Shown one piece after another: positions 37,656-50,671 of a DNA stretch of 64,000 bases. The stretch is from the NCBI GenBank assembly GCA_008360975.2, contig CM039182.1:146572656-146636655 (forward strand), read 5' to 3'. The notes beneath the pieces were generated by a model. That model had not been told where the DNA came from and searched no databases. It worked only from the letters and a program-made list of their open reading frames with translations. A program made the translations under genes and the position numbers. The DNA is from Lichenostomus cassidix. Taxonomy: Eukaryota; Chordata; Aves; Passeriformes; Meliphagidae. Every line of letters begins with the position of its first letter. The first letter of the stretch is position 1.

Positions 37656-38140
37656 ATCCCACCAGAACTACTACAGAAATTGAGTGAACAGCAGTCATTG
37701 GGTTGTACTTTGCACAGTGGTGGAGAAAGAAGGAAGCAACTATTTAAATTGTCTTCTTAACATATCATCAGCAATGTCTAAGAGGACACAGGAGAGAAAA
37801 TTTCTGGAACAAGTTTCCAGAACACATCATCCTCACAGAGAGGAACAACTGGGTGATCAGCAGCATCAGGACAGTCGTGCAGCAGGACTGTCTAACCAAG
37901 GGCTTGAGAAAGGTCACAAATTTCAAGTTTACTCCCTGGATTCTTCAGGTGTTTCTTCTCAATTCTATACACCTCAGGCTTTAGGTATTCACCTGCCATC
38001 ATATTGCTGCTCTCCTTCACTTCCAGAGTCAGAAGGACTCGCAGTGCATGAGACAAGATAAATCTGCAACCACACTGGAAGTTCATGTTCCACAGTGACA
38101 AAATGAAAAGTCCAGGAGAGTCCTCACAGAGACAGTGGGC
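37656..38140. other. Unique non-coding DNA
   Basis: About 485 bp with an unrecognised 125-codon open frame (37684-38061). It has low-complexity-free but unfamiliar sequence and is not accepted as a gene. Confidence 0.45.
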
Positions 38141-38640
38141 CTCATAGAAGCATGGAATCATGGAATCATAGAATCATAGAATGCCCTGAGTTGAAAGAGA
38201 CCCTCAAGGATTATTGAGCCCAATTCCTGGTTCTGCACAGGACATCCCAAGAATCCCACCATCTCCCTGAGAGCATTGTCCAAACACTTTTTGAACTCTG
38301 CCAGGCTTGGTGCTATGACCACTTCCCGGGGGAACTGTTCCAGTGCTCAGCCACCCTCTGGGTGAAAATCCTTTTCCTAATATCCAACCCAAACCCGTCC
38401 TGACACAGCTCCATGCTGTTCCCTTGAGTCTTATTGCTGCTCACCAGAGAGAAGAGATCAGTGTCTGCCCCTCTGCTTCCCCTCCTGAGGAAGTGTAGTC
38501 TGCAATGAGGTGTCCCCTCAGTCTCTTCAGCTTGAACAAGCCAAGTGACCTCAGCCATCCCTTGTACAGCTTCTCCTCTAGGCACTTCACCATCTTCATG
38601 GCCTTCCTTTGGACACCTTCCAATGGCTCTGTATCTTTAC
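38141..38640 (-). mobile_element. CR1 LINE fragment, inverted
   Basis: About 500 bp, led by four inverted tail octamers ('atggaatcatagaatcatag'). It continues 'ccctgagttgaaagagaccc', 'gaccacttcccgggggaact', 'ctctgggtgaaaatcctttt' and 'tcagcttgaacaagccaagt', and ends around 'cttccaatggctctg'. Same subfamily wording as 6950-7366. 5'-truncated. Confidence 0.94.
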
Positions 38641-41600
38641 AACCTTAGCCTCACTTATTGCCACTCTAACAGCAGTTGTAGGAATTAGACCTTCAGGGGC
38701 AATTCTCTTCACAATGTTATTGATTTGCGAAGTACCAGACATACTTCATCCTTTTGGAAATCAGCTTCCAACTCCTCTTCTTCCCCCACAGAGAATAAAC
38801 TATTAAGGTACAAATCAGAACTGCTGGTGAATAATGGAAATTTCCTCCACTAATGTGTTTTGTTTTGGTTTTTTCCCCTCCTAATTTGCAGCCATAACCT
38901 CTGCAAATACCAAAAGCATGTCTATTCCTTTAAGAGGATCTGTGTGTTCCCATAAATGCACCCACACAAAGCACTAAATTACTCTTCCAAACAAAGGGTA
39001 CTGCATCTCTGAACCACTGCAGAGGTGTGCATGAGCTGTCTCTGAACCAGCTCTCTCAGGGGCAAGGAACAGAGGCTGCTCTGCTTGGGCTAAAGCATCC
39101 TTCCCCACTGCTGTGCATCCCAGGGATGTCCTGCTGCAGCTGGGCACCAGGCTAAGGAAGTTATCCAAGCTGGCTCGTGGATTTTGCATTTTGAAGTTCA
39201 AATGCTGTTTCAGAACAAGCTATATTTTTGCTAAATATGCCATTCATTCCCTGATTATATCTTGGAACTAAAATGCTTTAGTATTCATAATGTAAAACAA
39301 TGTTAGGTTTGCTTCACCATTTTTTCCCTGTGCTAGCCCAGCACCAACCAGGAGCCCAGAGTGGAGCATCACACAGAGGAACACGATGGCAAATCAGAGG
39401 AAAGGTGCCCTTGCCATGTAAAATGCCAGAACAGACTGGAAACTTGAATGGCAAAGGCAGGAGGACTGTTCATGATCCCTTCCGCAAAAAAAAAGATGAT
39501 TATGCCATAAAGACAAGTGTGAAGGGTGTCTGGAAAAGAGGGATAAAGCTTGGGCTGTCTGTCCCCTGTTCCATATTTTGACAATAAATCAGTTTGCATA
39601 CACTCTGTAAAAGGAGAGACAGTGCAAATGGTTGTTCCTCAACTATTTGTTCAGGCTCCTGTTCCCACAGTAAACACAAAGCTTGAGCATGATTTTTCTG
39701 TCCTAAACCATGCATTTTAAAAAAGTTATCTGTAAAGTGCCTTAGAAATATCTATTTTTCTGCCCTGTCCACAAAAAGAAAGCTGGTGGCTACTTTGCAT
39801 GAAGCTGACTCTACTTAAGTAAACCAAAATAAATCCCACTCATGGTCAGTATCTTAGATAAAATGCACTTATAGGCCAGCACATAACCATAGAAGAATTA
39901 TCAGTGGCATTTCAGCATGGAGATCCTTGTGTAAAAAGGTAGGGAGGGGTGAGAAATCTTCATTGCAGTTCAAAGAACCTCAAGATTGTGTGAGTGGTCC
40001 CTAAAATTGAGGGGCTGGGGCGAGGCACGGCATTTATCCTCTCATGGTCTGGCTGGACAAATCAAAGTCTCACAGGATGAGCTAGAGCCAATTTCCCTCC
40101 AATAACTTTTTACCTGTGCAGCCATAGAGGAAATATTCTCACCCAGTGCAAACCTGCACTCCAGAGTGGGATCAAATGGAGATGCCTCACCTCCAGACAG
40201 TCTAACTCCAAAGGTGGGATGAAGGCAGAAAAGAGGACTTCTGGTAAGAACATTATCCCCATCACAAATCCTCTATGGTTCAATAACCATCTCTACTTAT
40301 GAGATGTACTGGAATGGAAAGGACTTATAACCAAGATACACTTCAGCACTCACACAGTATAGCTGGTGGCATATACAGATTTTAGATAATGCATCTCTCT
40401 TAAGCCTAAGAAATACTGTTCTTTCTAGCCAGAACAGGCTACAGGGATTCTGCTGCCAACCATAACATATAAAAGAACCTATAAAATTACAGTCACACAC
40501 TAAGACATATGTCTCACATTTAACTTAATGTTTATCTTGTCAGGAAATTCAGCTAGACCATGCCAACATTTTGTTTCATTCATGCTGTCTTCAAAATCAT
40601 CTGTTGTTGAGGGAGGAAAAGGAAAGGGAGAGAAAAGAAAATGCAACAGAATTATCCAAATATATATATAAAAGGGAACAAAGTCCAAATTAATCTCACA
40701 AATAAAGCTCAATCCCAAAAGCATCGTACAAAGGACTCCACAGTTACACCATTCACCTTTACTTTACATGGATTAAAGTTGCCATCCCCAACTTCATCTG
40801 GAAAATAAACAATTATTCTAAAATTCTAAGTTCTAAAATGTGCCCTTTGCACATCTACAACAGGAAATTGACTCCTTGATTTCTGATAAGCTTTATTCTG
40901 CTGAAGGGTTTTGTGGTTTTTGGTGCTGAGGAAGTCACCTTCACACACTACAGACCTGTATCAGCCACTCCTGAAGAACACACTCATAACAAAAATCAAT
41001 TGCAATACAAACAAAAGCCAAAGAGTGAAATGGCAGCTAATTCTTTCAAAATTATCTAAAATATCTTTATTTCCATCATATTAGGAAAAAAATATTTCCT
41101 TACTTAAAATACAGCTTACACAACTAAATAATTCATTATGATGAATTATTTACAGATATGTGGACTTAATATGTTTACAAGTCCCAAGCTGTTTTACAAA
41201 AGAGGAAACATTTATATAATTGGCCCTCAAGATCTTTTTAAAATGTTCCTGTGATGTGAGGTTTCTGATTAGCAATGGCATTGGTCCTGAAAGCAAAGCT
41301 TTTATAAACAGAGCATTTGGTGGGAAGATGGGAGCAGTGGGAAATGACTAAGTAAGGTGATCTTTTCTTAGTAATTGGTGATTATTGCTGCTGAACAAGA
41401 TGATTTTTCCAAACGCCATCCTGTAAGCCTTGAGTTATCTCAGGTATGGTAAAAGGTCTCCAAACCAGACATAATTAAATCACTGACCTGAGGCATTATC
41501 TCCCAGAAGAGTCATCTACCATGTGCAGACACAGGGCAAGCCAGACCCTTTTCACGGTGAACGTCAGCACTTTCCCCCCGGCAATGCGTATTCCACAAGT

Positions 41601-41934
41601 CCCCAGAGGAAGCCACTTAGGCTAAGGAATAAACCTGCCCTCGACAGCCCAAGGAGGCTTTTGATAAGTTCATTTTCACCTCTGTCATGCTTTGCACACC
41701 ACTCTCATCTCAGAGTCTCTGCCAGTTTCCCCTGGATAACTCCACGGTCAGAAGTCCTCATGGAAGTGCTCTTTGCATGTGCTGCCAGACCTCCCATGTC
41801 CCTCTTAAAACCAACTCCCTCTGAAAGCTCCTGATCACCCTGGTCCTGGTAATTCAGAAAATTTTAGAGGCCACTCACTTTTTGTTATGGATGTATAAAA
41901 ACCCGGACTAGATAAAACCCTAAGAAGGCTGGTC
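38641..41934. other. Unique non-coding DNA
   Basis: No repeat family is recognised. It includes a 12-bp-stem perfect inverted repeat at 41125-41152. An open frame at 38609-38806 begins inside the CR1 and has no recognisable match. Confidence 0.5.
41125..41152. repeat. Perfect inverted repeat, 12-bp arms, 4-bp loop
   Basis: Arms TAAATAATTCAT and ATGAATTATTTA flank TATG. It could form a small AT hairpin or act as a dimeric homeodomain-type site. It carries no terminator context, which would not be expected in a vertebrate anyway. Confidence 0.8.
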
Positions 41935-42021
41935 TGACCCCACAGGTGACCCTGATTTTAGCAGGGGACTGGAATAGATGTTCCTTCAAACTGGAATTAT
42001 CCTATGAAACGATCCTGTGAA
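41935..42021 (+). mobile_element. CR1 LINE fragment, extreme 3' end
   Basis: About 85 bp: 'ccccacaggtgaccctgatt', 'agcaggggactggaatagat', 'ccttcaaactgg' and a damaged tail 'cctatgaaacgatcctgtg'. Confidence 0.75.
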
Positions 42022-42819
42022 CAAAAATAGCTTTTTGTTATTCACTTCATCAGAGACTAAGTACAATAGCAGACCCAGAAAGAAGCTAAGACTGGCTAAG
42101 AAAGACAGGCAAGGAAACTTGTCATTCCTGGTGCTCCCTTTATTAAGATAACCTCAACCCAGAGAAGTCCACATAAGAAACAGCTATCCCAAGATAAATA
42201 ACCTCTGTGCTTTGCCTGCTCTGTCTCCAGCTGAACCCTAAAACTTCAAAGAGTCCATGAGAAGACACAAAGGAGATTGGTGTCCTCGGATTCCTGGTTG
42301 TGATATAGCAAATGAAAGAAAGTAGACAGAGAAAAATCTCATGTGCATTGAGGAAAGGGCTTACCTCCATGTTGGATCTTATAAAACCAGTTCTGTTAGC
42401 TGACATTTCTTCATGCAATACCCTGACAAGTTCTGCTCTGGGGGAGTACCTGTGCTTGTACAGGCAGCAGACACCTGACTTTGGCAGGGGAAGCAAGGCA
42501 GGAGGGATGGTGCAACCCCTGTGTTCCTCCTGCCTGCAGGTGTGGTGGCCAAAGGAGCTACAGCCATCTCCTCACCCTCTCTCAGCCCAGCCACAGGTCT
42601 CTCTGCATTCAGACAAGTGAAGGAGTCCCACCACAGCTGGGCTTTTTTACACATAATGCAGGAATTTCGAATCAGAGCATTCAGGCTTTGCTTCTTGTCT
42701 TCACTCTCTCAGCACTACGTTGTGTTTGTATCCTTTATCCAGAGACAATGTCTCATCACTTGTGCCCAACACAGTCAATTAACTCCCTCTTTTCACTGAG
42801 CACTTTTCCTCTTCTCAGC
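42022..42819. other. Unique non-coding DNA
   Basis: Several overlapping open frames of 90-146 codons lie on both strands at 42143-42921. None has a recognisable domain; the mutual overlap argues against coding. Confidence 0.45.
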
Positions 42820-42896
42820 AGTGCTGGGTTAGAGGTTGGACTTGATGATCTTAAAGGTCTTTTCCAACTTCAATTGTTCTATGATTCTATGATTCA
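42820..42896 (+). mobile_element. CR1 LINE fragment, extreme 3' end
   Basis: 'gtgctgggttagaggttgga', 'cttgatgatcttaaaggtct' and 'tccaacttcaattg', followed by two tail octamers. About 75 bp. Confidence 0.9.
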
Positions 42897-43932
42897 TCCA
42901 CAAGGCATTCCTCACCTTTGATCTACCATCTGACAAGGCAGCAGATATCCATGTTGCACTGCTGATTCTGGCATTGGATGTGTCCTAATTTCATCTAACT
43001 AACCTATTTCAGGGTACCCTATCCCCACTACATCTTTATTGTCATGGAGATTTTGAAGCTCATAGCAGAGAAATGTGTACATGCTAAACTGAATTTCACC
43101 CTTGCAGAGGCCAAGTGGAGAGGCTGGGTAAACCCTGGGAGGCTGTAGGGAAAAAATTAGATAAATCTCATTTGACCACGTTGTGCAGCAGTAACTCCAA
43201 GGCTCATAATTCAGCAGCAATCTTGACATCTGCTGTTTGTCCCCAAGCAGGAGCAGGGAGCAGAGGAACAGAGTAGCCATGGTTACATCTCAGTCCCCGC
43301 TGCAGGTCACTCCCATGTCGCTGGGTGATTCCATGATCACAAAGTCCCACCCTGGGACAAACTGGCTGAACAAATCATCTGATGCAGCCCATTTCACCCT
43401 ATATAGTCTGTTTATGACTCTGGCTAATGATTAACTTGCCAAGGATATTAATTCACTTGCTCTGAAGGGCCTTGCACATCTAAGGTAGCTTTCAGCTGTC
43501 ACACTCACGAATCATCACAGAGCACTGCTAATCCAGCAGCTGCCAAAAACAAAGGGAAGTCATTCCCCCCACTGCCAGTGCCCAAAGTGCGTTCAGCATG
43601 TGCTGCTGTAGGCAAGAGGGTTGTGCTGCTGTGTATTTTTAGTTCAACGAGCAGCGACTATTTCTGCACTCCCATGTCTGATGCTGAGCTATCCCACCTT
43701 CTGTTTCTCCACCAGGGTATTATTATTAGCTGCACTAAACCCATGAGCTCCTCAGCACGGCAAGTTTAATAAAGCACTAATGTCACCCACTACCAACGCA
43801 AGGAACCTAAAGAAAACAAGGCCTAATTTACAGTGCTACTAAAAATTAGAGAGAGTCTGCTGATCATCCCTCACTCGTTTATTCACTATTTTTTTTTCTT
43901 TTTCCCCAACAATCTTTTTTCCCTCAGACAAA

Positions 43933-43989
43933 AGGATTGATGCAACCCAAAAGAATTGAAGCAATCCAAAGGAATTGATACAATCCAAA
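43933..43989. repeat. 19-bp minisatellite, 3 copies
   Basis: Three head-to-tail units of the type GGAATTGATACAATCCAAA. Units diverge by a few bases each. Confidence 0.88.
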
Positions 43990-46900
43990 ATCTATTCCTC
44001 CCTTTCCCACCATAAAAAGAAAGAACACATCTAAGGGCTTTTCACGTAACCTTCTGGAATTATTGTTCATCTCCATTTCATCCATTAATACATATGGACT
44101 TCTTTCAAGAAAGAGTAGCTTTGCTGAAATAATGTCTCTCTGACTTGTCTCTCCTCTGCCTCTCAATGCCCCTGACTTTGCTGCTTGGCTCTCCAAGCAA
44201 AGACAAGGACTGTTCAGGTGGTTGTGACATCCCAGCCTAAAACAGCAGCTTGACTTTGGTCCATCCATGGCAGCCAACAGAAGCTTTTCGACCGCTTCAG
44301 CCTTTCTCAAACAACAATCTCTTCACAGCCTTGTGCATTATCTTTCCTTCTGAAAAGACTTTTGTGCACGGGGATGACTCCTGCTGCTCCTGAGGTCAGT
44401 GGCAAACATCCCCTAGCCTCCAGTGGTGCAAGGGCTGGGTGGCTGCAGAGCAAAGCACTCTGGAACATCACACAATGAGACTTTATTTCCTCTAACATCT
44501 ACCCTAGCAAACTGCACCCTCACACAGCTCAGCCTAAACACAGCTGCAAAGGGAGAGGAGAACAGAGAGAAAACAATGAGGCGTGAACAGAAAAGAGAAG
44601 TTTTCAGCTGAGATTTTAAACCAAGGCAGGCAGGAAAAGAAAATAAATAGTGCTGTGCTACTGCAGGGTGTAGAACAGGTTTCTTCAGGGCAGTGCACCC
44701 CTGTAAGCACCTGCAAGAAGAGTCACTTGCAGCAGCAGACACTGCTCAGCTCTAATGAAATCCATCTGCCTTGTCCCACAGAGATCCTCATGTCTTGTGA
44801 CGTGGGATAGCTGGGCCCTAATAGCGCAGAAGAGCTGTGCAGATGTGAGCCAAAACCTGCAGCACTCAGGTGCTCAATCACACAGAGAGGGAGCAGTTGC
44901 TACAGGTACTGGCAGATTGCCACCTCAAAACCTGTAGCCCAGAGTCCTCTGCAGGAAGGAAGGACCAGGAAGAACCGAAATTTTTTTAGAGCACACAAAT
45001 CCAGAGAGGTGGCATACAAAGGGATGCAATCCTCCAAAAGTGGGTGTTGCCCCATGCTGCCCCATTGCCTCTAAAACAAATGAGAGATTTCTTCATGCAA
45101 ATAAAATCAGTGGTTTCATGCAGACACCTCAAAGCTGACACTTACAAGCCAAGGGCCTATATAGCAGGAATATGAGGTTACATCATCTACAGGCATCATC
45201 TCCCTGCAATGAGGTCAAGTCAAAGCCACTGAGAAGAACAAGAGGCTATGAGTGGAAAGGAGGAGATAATTTAATAGAGATGGAGGTTTTCATATTGAAA
45301 CACCTCTCTTGTCTAGGATTCAGTGGATGGAAATGCTGGTCTTTTTGCTCTGTTCTTTAAGAAATCATTCTCATACAACAGGATTGCTTTTCCTACTGCC
45401 ACAATGGTTTTAGCAGTGTGGGTTGAAAATTTGACAGAGATATAAGCAACATTTCATTCAAGCTGCATCCTCCAAGTAATACTCATGTTCTTCTGGGCCA
45501 TAAAAAGGTAATGGGACTGTGCTTGCCAGCTTCAGAAACAAATGCAATGTTAGCAATGAGAGAACCCAAAATTACACATTAGAAGACGCTGCAGAGCAGG
45601 ATTCCTTCCCAGCCATGCAAATCTGCACAGCAATAGAGCAGGGGAGATTTGTTTGACCAATGTTGCAGCAAGAAAGAGCCTGGTCCTCCCCAGGCTGCTA
45701 AATGGTGGCATCAGGGTCTTAATAGCACAGGCAGTCCCTACCAAGCCAAGTTGCAACAAGAAAGTCCCATTTCCATTGTGCTGCATTCTGTGAATCCTGA
45801 AAAGCCATGCTGTGGCCAGAGTTTGACGTTTCCATGCAAATAAGACAAACATCAATTTACTGTCACACCACTGCTATGCATTTTCAATAGAAGCCTGTTG
45901 TTTAATATCTGAAATTTCACCTCTAAATTCCAATAGGGTGCACAAGGTCCTACCTATCCATGACACCACCACACAGCTAAGAACAAATAAAATAAATTAT
46001 GATGAATATAACTACTAGATATACATGCACTGTATATACACTAGATATACTACTACAAAAGCAAGAATTTGGTAAGTATATATACCAGGAAAAGGTCAAA
46101 CTACTGCTTAGGTTGTCTTATGCCCATGATCCTAAGGATGAGAAAACACAACAGGTAGGAAGAGCTTATCAGGATATTGCATTTACCTACAGTGCCTCAT
46201 GTGCACAAAGAGAAGCAAACTTTGTGTCCCTCTGTGTCCACTGAAAATTATCTTAGTACTGAAACATACCCCGGTCAGAGGTGTGGGGACTACAGAAACA
46301 AAGAAACCACATCAAAGCATGTCTGAACCTGAGACAGAAGTAGAAATGCCATGACATTTCTGGCAGATTTGTAGGAGGACTAGAGAGAGCACCCACCCTC
46401 CTCAAAGCTACTCTCTTTCAATATGGGACAGCACATGGATGTCAGCAGCATCTGAGTGTACAAAAGAAAGAAATTCTTCCTTTTACACTTTGTTTGGATG
46501 CTCCGTCTGCAGCAGTGGAACAGGGAAGAAATAAAACTGCTGAATAACAGAGTCCTTAACGTTGCAGGCACTAATAATAGGATTAGAGAGAGAATAAAAT
46601 CATATCCTCTTGGATTTGGAACATTTGGAGGAAGCCAGCTTGTGACTCACTCTCCCAACAAGTTGAGATCAGGCATGTCATGGTGCTGACCTTCTGAAGG
46701 AGGACTCAGATCAACCCAGCAGCCACAACTGCTCAGGTGGTTTCAGCCCATCCCCTCCTGGAGCAGAGGTGACAAACCCTGAGGTTCTTGCAGCATGCCA
46801 GGCACTGCCAGCATGGAAGGGAGGGAAATGACTGCAGGGGAGACCAGAAGAAATACACACAAAAGGAGACACCTTCACCTATTTGTGCCTGTGGACACAT

Positions 46901-47593
46901 TTCTGTCTGAGCTCTGCTGGGGGGAAGCACAGACACTCAGATTGTCTCACCCACAGAGAAAAGGCAGAAGGTTTCAACTCATGAGCAAGGGAGGTGATAG
47001 ACCCCAGGGGTTGCAGAGCAAAGAAACCAAAAGCTTACACCACCTGAGCCAATAGACCAGGAAGGAACTATTATAACCTTTCAAAGTGCTGATGGGAATA
47101 TCTGCTCAGTGGGCACAAAGGTTCCTATTGCATAATCATGGATATAATTTAGACTAAGACAACATGCCAAGACCAGCCTGACTCTGCAAGAAGATGAATA
47201 GCTGGCAAAAAAAGGGTTATTTCAGTATCAAGTATGGATTGGCTACATAATTGGAAGGGAAACAAGCAGAGAGTATCCAGCTCCTAATGTAAAGGTCTCA
47301 CTGTCCCCCTCCTCACTGGGAAAACTTTTTCCATGGTTAAGTGTCTGTCTCATTAAATAGTGAATCTAGTCAATCACCATAAAGTGTAAAAGGAAAAAAA
47401 ACCATAATATTACGAGAGGGGAAATAACAAAGTGTGATTATTAAATAGAATAATAAACAGCAGTGTACACATAGGCTCAAAATAAAACTAATAGCATTCT
47501 TAAACTAAAGGCAAGGTACAACATTCATCTTCAAATCATCTCTTGCTTTGCGTTACTACAGAGCAGGATCTGGAAAAAAGTATTTTCTTTGTT

Positions 47594-47650
47594 TAAAAAA
47601 AACAAAAACAACAACAACAAAAAACAAACAAACAAAACAAAAACAAAAAT
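47594..47650. repeat. A/C-rich microsatellite (AAC, AAAC, AAAAC)
   Basis: Mixed AAC, AAAC and AAAAC units after an A9 run. Confidence 0.88.
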
Positions 47651-49220
47651 CACCAACAACTGCCAAAAAACCCCAAAACCCTGTCTGCAGCATTTCCAAA
47701 ATCCCTGTCTCAACCTGTTGGCAAATGCTGACTTTAGAACAGCAACTGTTGTATAAGTCTTCTTTTGTTCTGAGCTCTGAGAGCCACAGTAGGTGACTAA
47801 TGAAAATAAGGTGCAAGATTTTAAAAGAAGATGCTTAGTTATATCATGAGATATATTTTTTCTTCTCCTTGGAATGGTGCTAGTGAACAGTAAGTGAGCA
47901 TTGAGGGAGCAGCTCTTAACAGCCATGCACAAAACAAAAGACTGTGTTCCCTTCCATTACTAAACTAATAAAATATAATAGAAAAAGCCATAAGGCAAAA
48001 TGAAAAAAATCTCTTCTAAGCTTTCCAGGTTAAGCAATGGAAAGAGCTGCAGGAGAGGGAACACTGAGCATTAAACACTGGATATCTGAGGTGGGGAACA
48101 TCCTTGCTGTTTCCACTGATCTCAGCCTCAGTGCCCTGACTTTCCATGAACAGCCCTCCGTAGAGGGTTTCTATGGCCAAGCAGCGCCCATGAAAACATC
48201 AAGCTTCCCTGCTTTACCCAGAGTCATTTCTAACAGAAGTTTTGCAGCCCTGTAGCAATCAAAATTCCATGTATGAATTCTGGCTTCTCCATAATCACCT
48301 GCCCCCACCTAGCAGCAAAGCAGGACTGTGTAGGAATACTTGCAGGATGTTAATGTGCAATACCCAGAGCCCTTTGACCTTCAATCATCTGCTTGTGCTG
48401 ATGAGAGGGTCACTCCTCTGCATCTCACTGAGCTGCCCCTGGATTATGCACTTTACATCTCTGCAACACATGTAAACAGGATTGTGGTTCTGTTTCTGGT
48501 CTCTCAGTGTCAGACACATGATCATGTTTGTGCTCTTTTTACAGGCATTCTGACAGGCATTTTTATTCCCTCTTTGTTATTACAAAGAGGTCTCAAAATT
48601 TAAATATTCTCTAGATTTGAAGCAAACAGCAGATCTTCTGCAGAAATACACCATGCAATGTGCCTAGTCCCTTAAGGACTGTATCCCTACAGTGCTTTAG
48701 TTTAATTAATAGAAGTATCCAAAATCATCCTCTTCAGTTAAACTTGGTGTCTGTGAGCACTGTTATTAACATGGATCAAAGAGCCCTTGTAGAGAAGACC
48801 TGTTGTGATGAGGTCAATTTCCTCAAGAAATTATTTTTCAATTCAAAGCACTGATTCCAAATAGCTGCCCATATTTTCTTTTCCCATCCCTTAGCTTATC
48901 AATTTCCCTTGGGATGGAACGTAATTCCCAGGTGATTTTTGCAGCACTTCTGAGTAAGAACTGGACGTGAGGTCCTGTGTACCCAAATTCCTTGTTCTGT
49001 AGCTTGCAGGAGAAGGATGTTTATAAACACAGAGAAAAGTGGGTGCAATTCTGCTGTCTGCTCTGTACCTATAAACTTAAATTATATTCCAGCTCCTGCT
49101 GATTTTAGGGGGATCTACAGACATAGCAAAATGCAGGATAGAGACTAAAAACCACTCTGATTTTCAAATCAGGTTGAACATGAGAGACAGGTGCTTCTTA
49201 ACCTTTACTAAATGTACAAG

Positions 49221-49258
49221 GATATACATATCTATATAAATATATATACATACACACA
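49221..49258. repeat. TA/CATA compound microsatellite
   Basis: TATA runs pass into ATAC and ACAC units. Confidence 0.85.
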
Positions 49259-49446
49259 AGTATACCAGGACTTGTGTTGGGTCATACCCAGACCATCTCC
49301 ATGTTACAATTAGGAAGCATTTCCAGCTACACAGACCAGGATGATTTGGGGAGGACAAGAGACACCAGAGAGGAAGAACAGGGTTTTAGAGAAGGAGACA
49401 GAGACAGCAGCAGCGTCAGATCTCTTTCCCCTTACTGCTGACAATA

Positions 49447-49468
49447 ACAAACAAACAAACAAACAAAA
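49447..49468. repeat. AAAC microsatellite
   Basis: Five perfect ACAA units. Confidence 0.88.
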
Positions 49469-50568
49469 ATAGTTCTGTGGAAGTGGAAAGAGCTCTCTGC
49501 AGTCATTACACAGCAAACACTCGCGGCTTAAACACTTGGCTTAAACTTACTTCATGCTCCTCAGACATACTCACTCATCCACATCTATTTGCCCGCACAA
49601 GGACACTCCACGGCTTTGGATCTCTTCTGTTTATAAAATGACAAGGACTGTCCTCATGTGTCTTTGCATTAGAACTATTCTTCCAGCCTTTTGAAATGTT
49701 GCCACTACATGCTTTCCCACAAAAAATGAAGTGAGCATCTTTGACTGTGTGACCATCAGACCCACATCTTTATGATAATTTTATTTTTTTTACTTCTTAG
49801 AAGGTATAAAGATTTAAGAGCAGTATTTTTGCAACTATATACATATATTGTCAGGTATGATTCAATTGATATTGCAATAATTTAGTCTGGTTTTAAAGCA
49901 CTTAAGGCAAATCTGACAGTTGTGGACTACACTGAGGTTTCTTGTCTCGGCTATTCATATACCTCTCTGCTTTACAGCTCTCTGCTGAATATGATGAGAG
50001 AGATTTATTTGTAGAGTGGGTAGAGACAGAAGTGCGTTGTCGCATATTTTTTTTTTAAGGGTTATTAATTACCATGTCAACCTTTGCTCTGCTGCTGCTG
50101 CCCACTTTTATTTTAGAAGTGCAGCGTTCCCCACTCAGTTCACACTGGTTCCCCCCAGCATCCCATTTTCCAACAACCTTGTAGAACATTATTTATTATT
50201 CCTTATGTATCTGGGTGGAGGAGAGAGAGAGGGACAGTATGGCAGAGACGGGGAACACGAGCTGGAAAACATGCTTGCCTGGAATTGTCATCACCCTGCC
50301 GTTGGAAGGAGCGAGCCGGAAAACTCGCAGCCAACACTCGCACGCAAACACACGCCAGGCACACAGCATATCCATCCCGGGGAGTTTGTGAGCAGCCCCA
50401 CAGCTCTTACCTGGGTTGTCTGGGATCCCTCTGCAGTGCAGCTCCCTCAGCTCCCTCTGGCCTATTTCCCCCGGGAGCTGTGGGGCCGGGGCTGTGACCG
50501 GCTGCCGGTGCGGGTTGGGGATGGCAGCAGCTGGCTGCAGCCTCGGCTGCCGGGCTCTGGCTCCTGCC

Positions 50569-50641
50569 AGGGCTGCTGCTGCTGCTACTGCTGCTCCTGA
50601 TGATGCCGAGGAGGAGGAGAGCCGAGTGAGGAGGAGGAGGA
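50569..50641. repeat. CTG and GAG trinucleotide runs in the CpG island
   Basis: An interrupted CTG run (50569-50600) is followed by interrupted GAG/AGG (50608-50641). Both are short and impure. Confidence 0.8.
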
Positions 50642-50657
50642 TGCTGGCGGTGATGCT

Positions 50658-50671
50658 GTTGCCATGGTTAC
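50658..50671 (-). promoter_or_regulatory. RFX-type X-box
   Basis: The minus strand reads GTAACCATGGCAAC, an exact match to the X-box pattern GTHNYYATRRNAAC bound by RFX transcription factors. These factors activate ciliary and many neuronal genes. It lies in the CpG island about 250 bp upstream of the putative donor, a plausible distance from a start site. Motif matching alone does not show binding. Confidence 0.5.

Larger units (their letters stand above)
42897..50269. other. Repeat-poor unique DNA left of the CpG island
   Basis: A 7.4-kb span with no recognised transposon and no exon. It has a three-copy 19-bp minisatellite (43933-43989) and A/C or TA microsatellites at 47594-47650, 49221-49258 and 49447-49468. 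If the promoter call is right, this is the promoter-proximal part of the first intron. Confidence 0.5.

Noticed and set aside
37684..38061. 125-codon plus-strand frame
   Set aside because: Unrecognised sequence between two CR1 copies with no coding signature.
38609..38806. Hydrophobic 65-codon frame considered as a nuclear mitochondrial insertion
   Set aside because: The start lies in CR1 and the rest does not match any mitochondrial protein I can recognise.
43924..44310. 128-codon minus-strand frame
   Set aside because: No recognisable domain, no splice context, and its 3' end runs into a simple repeat.
50016..50600. 194-codon plus-strand open frame across the CpG island
   Set aside because: The GC-rich island is open in several frames on both strands, the peptide shows no domain, and it overlaps the better-supported minus-strand exon.
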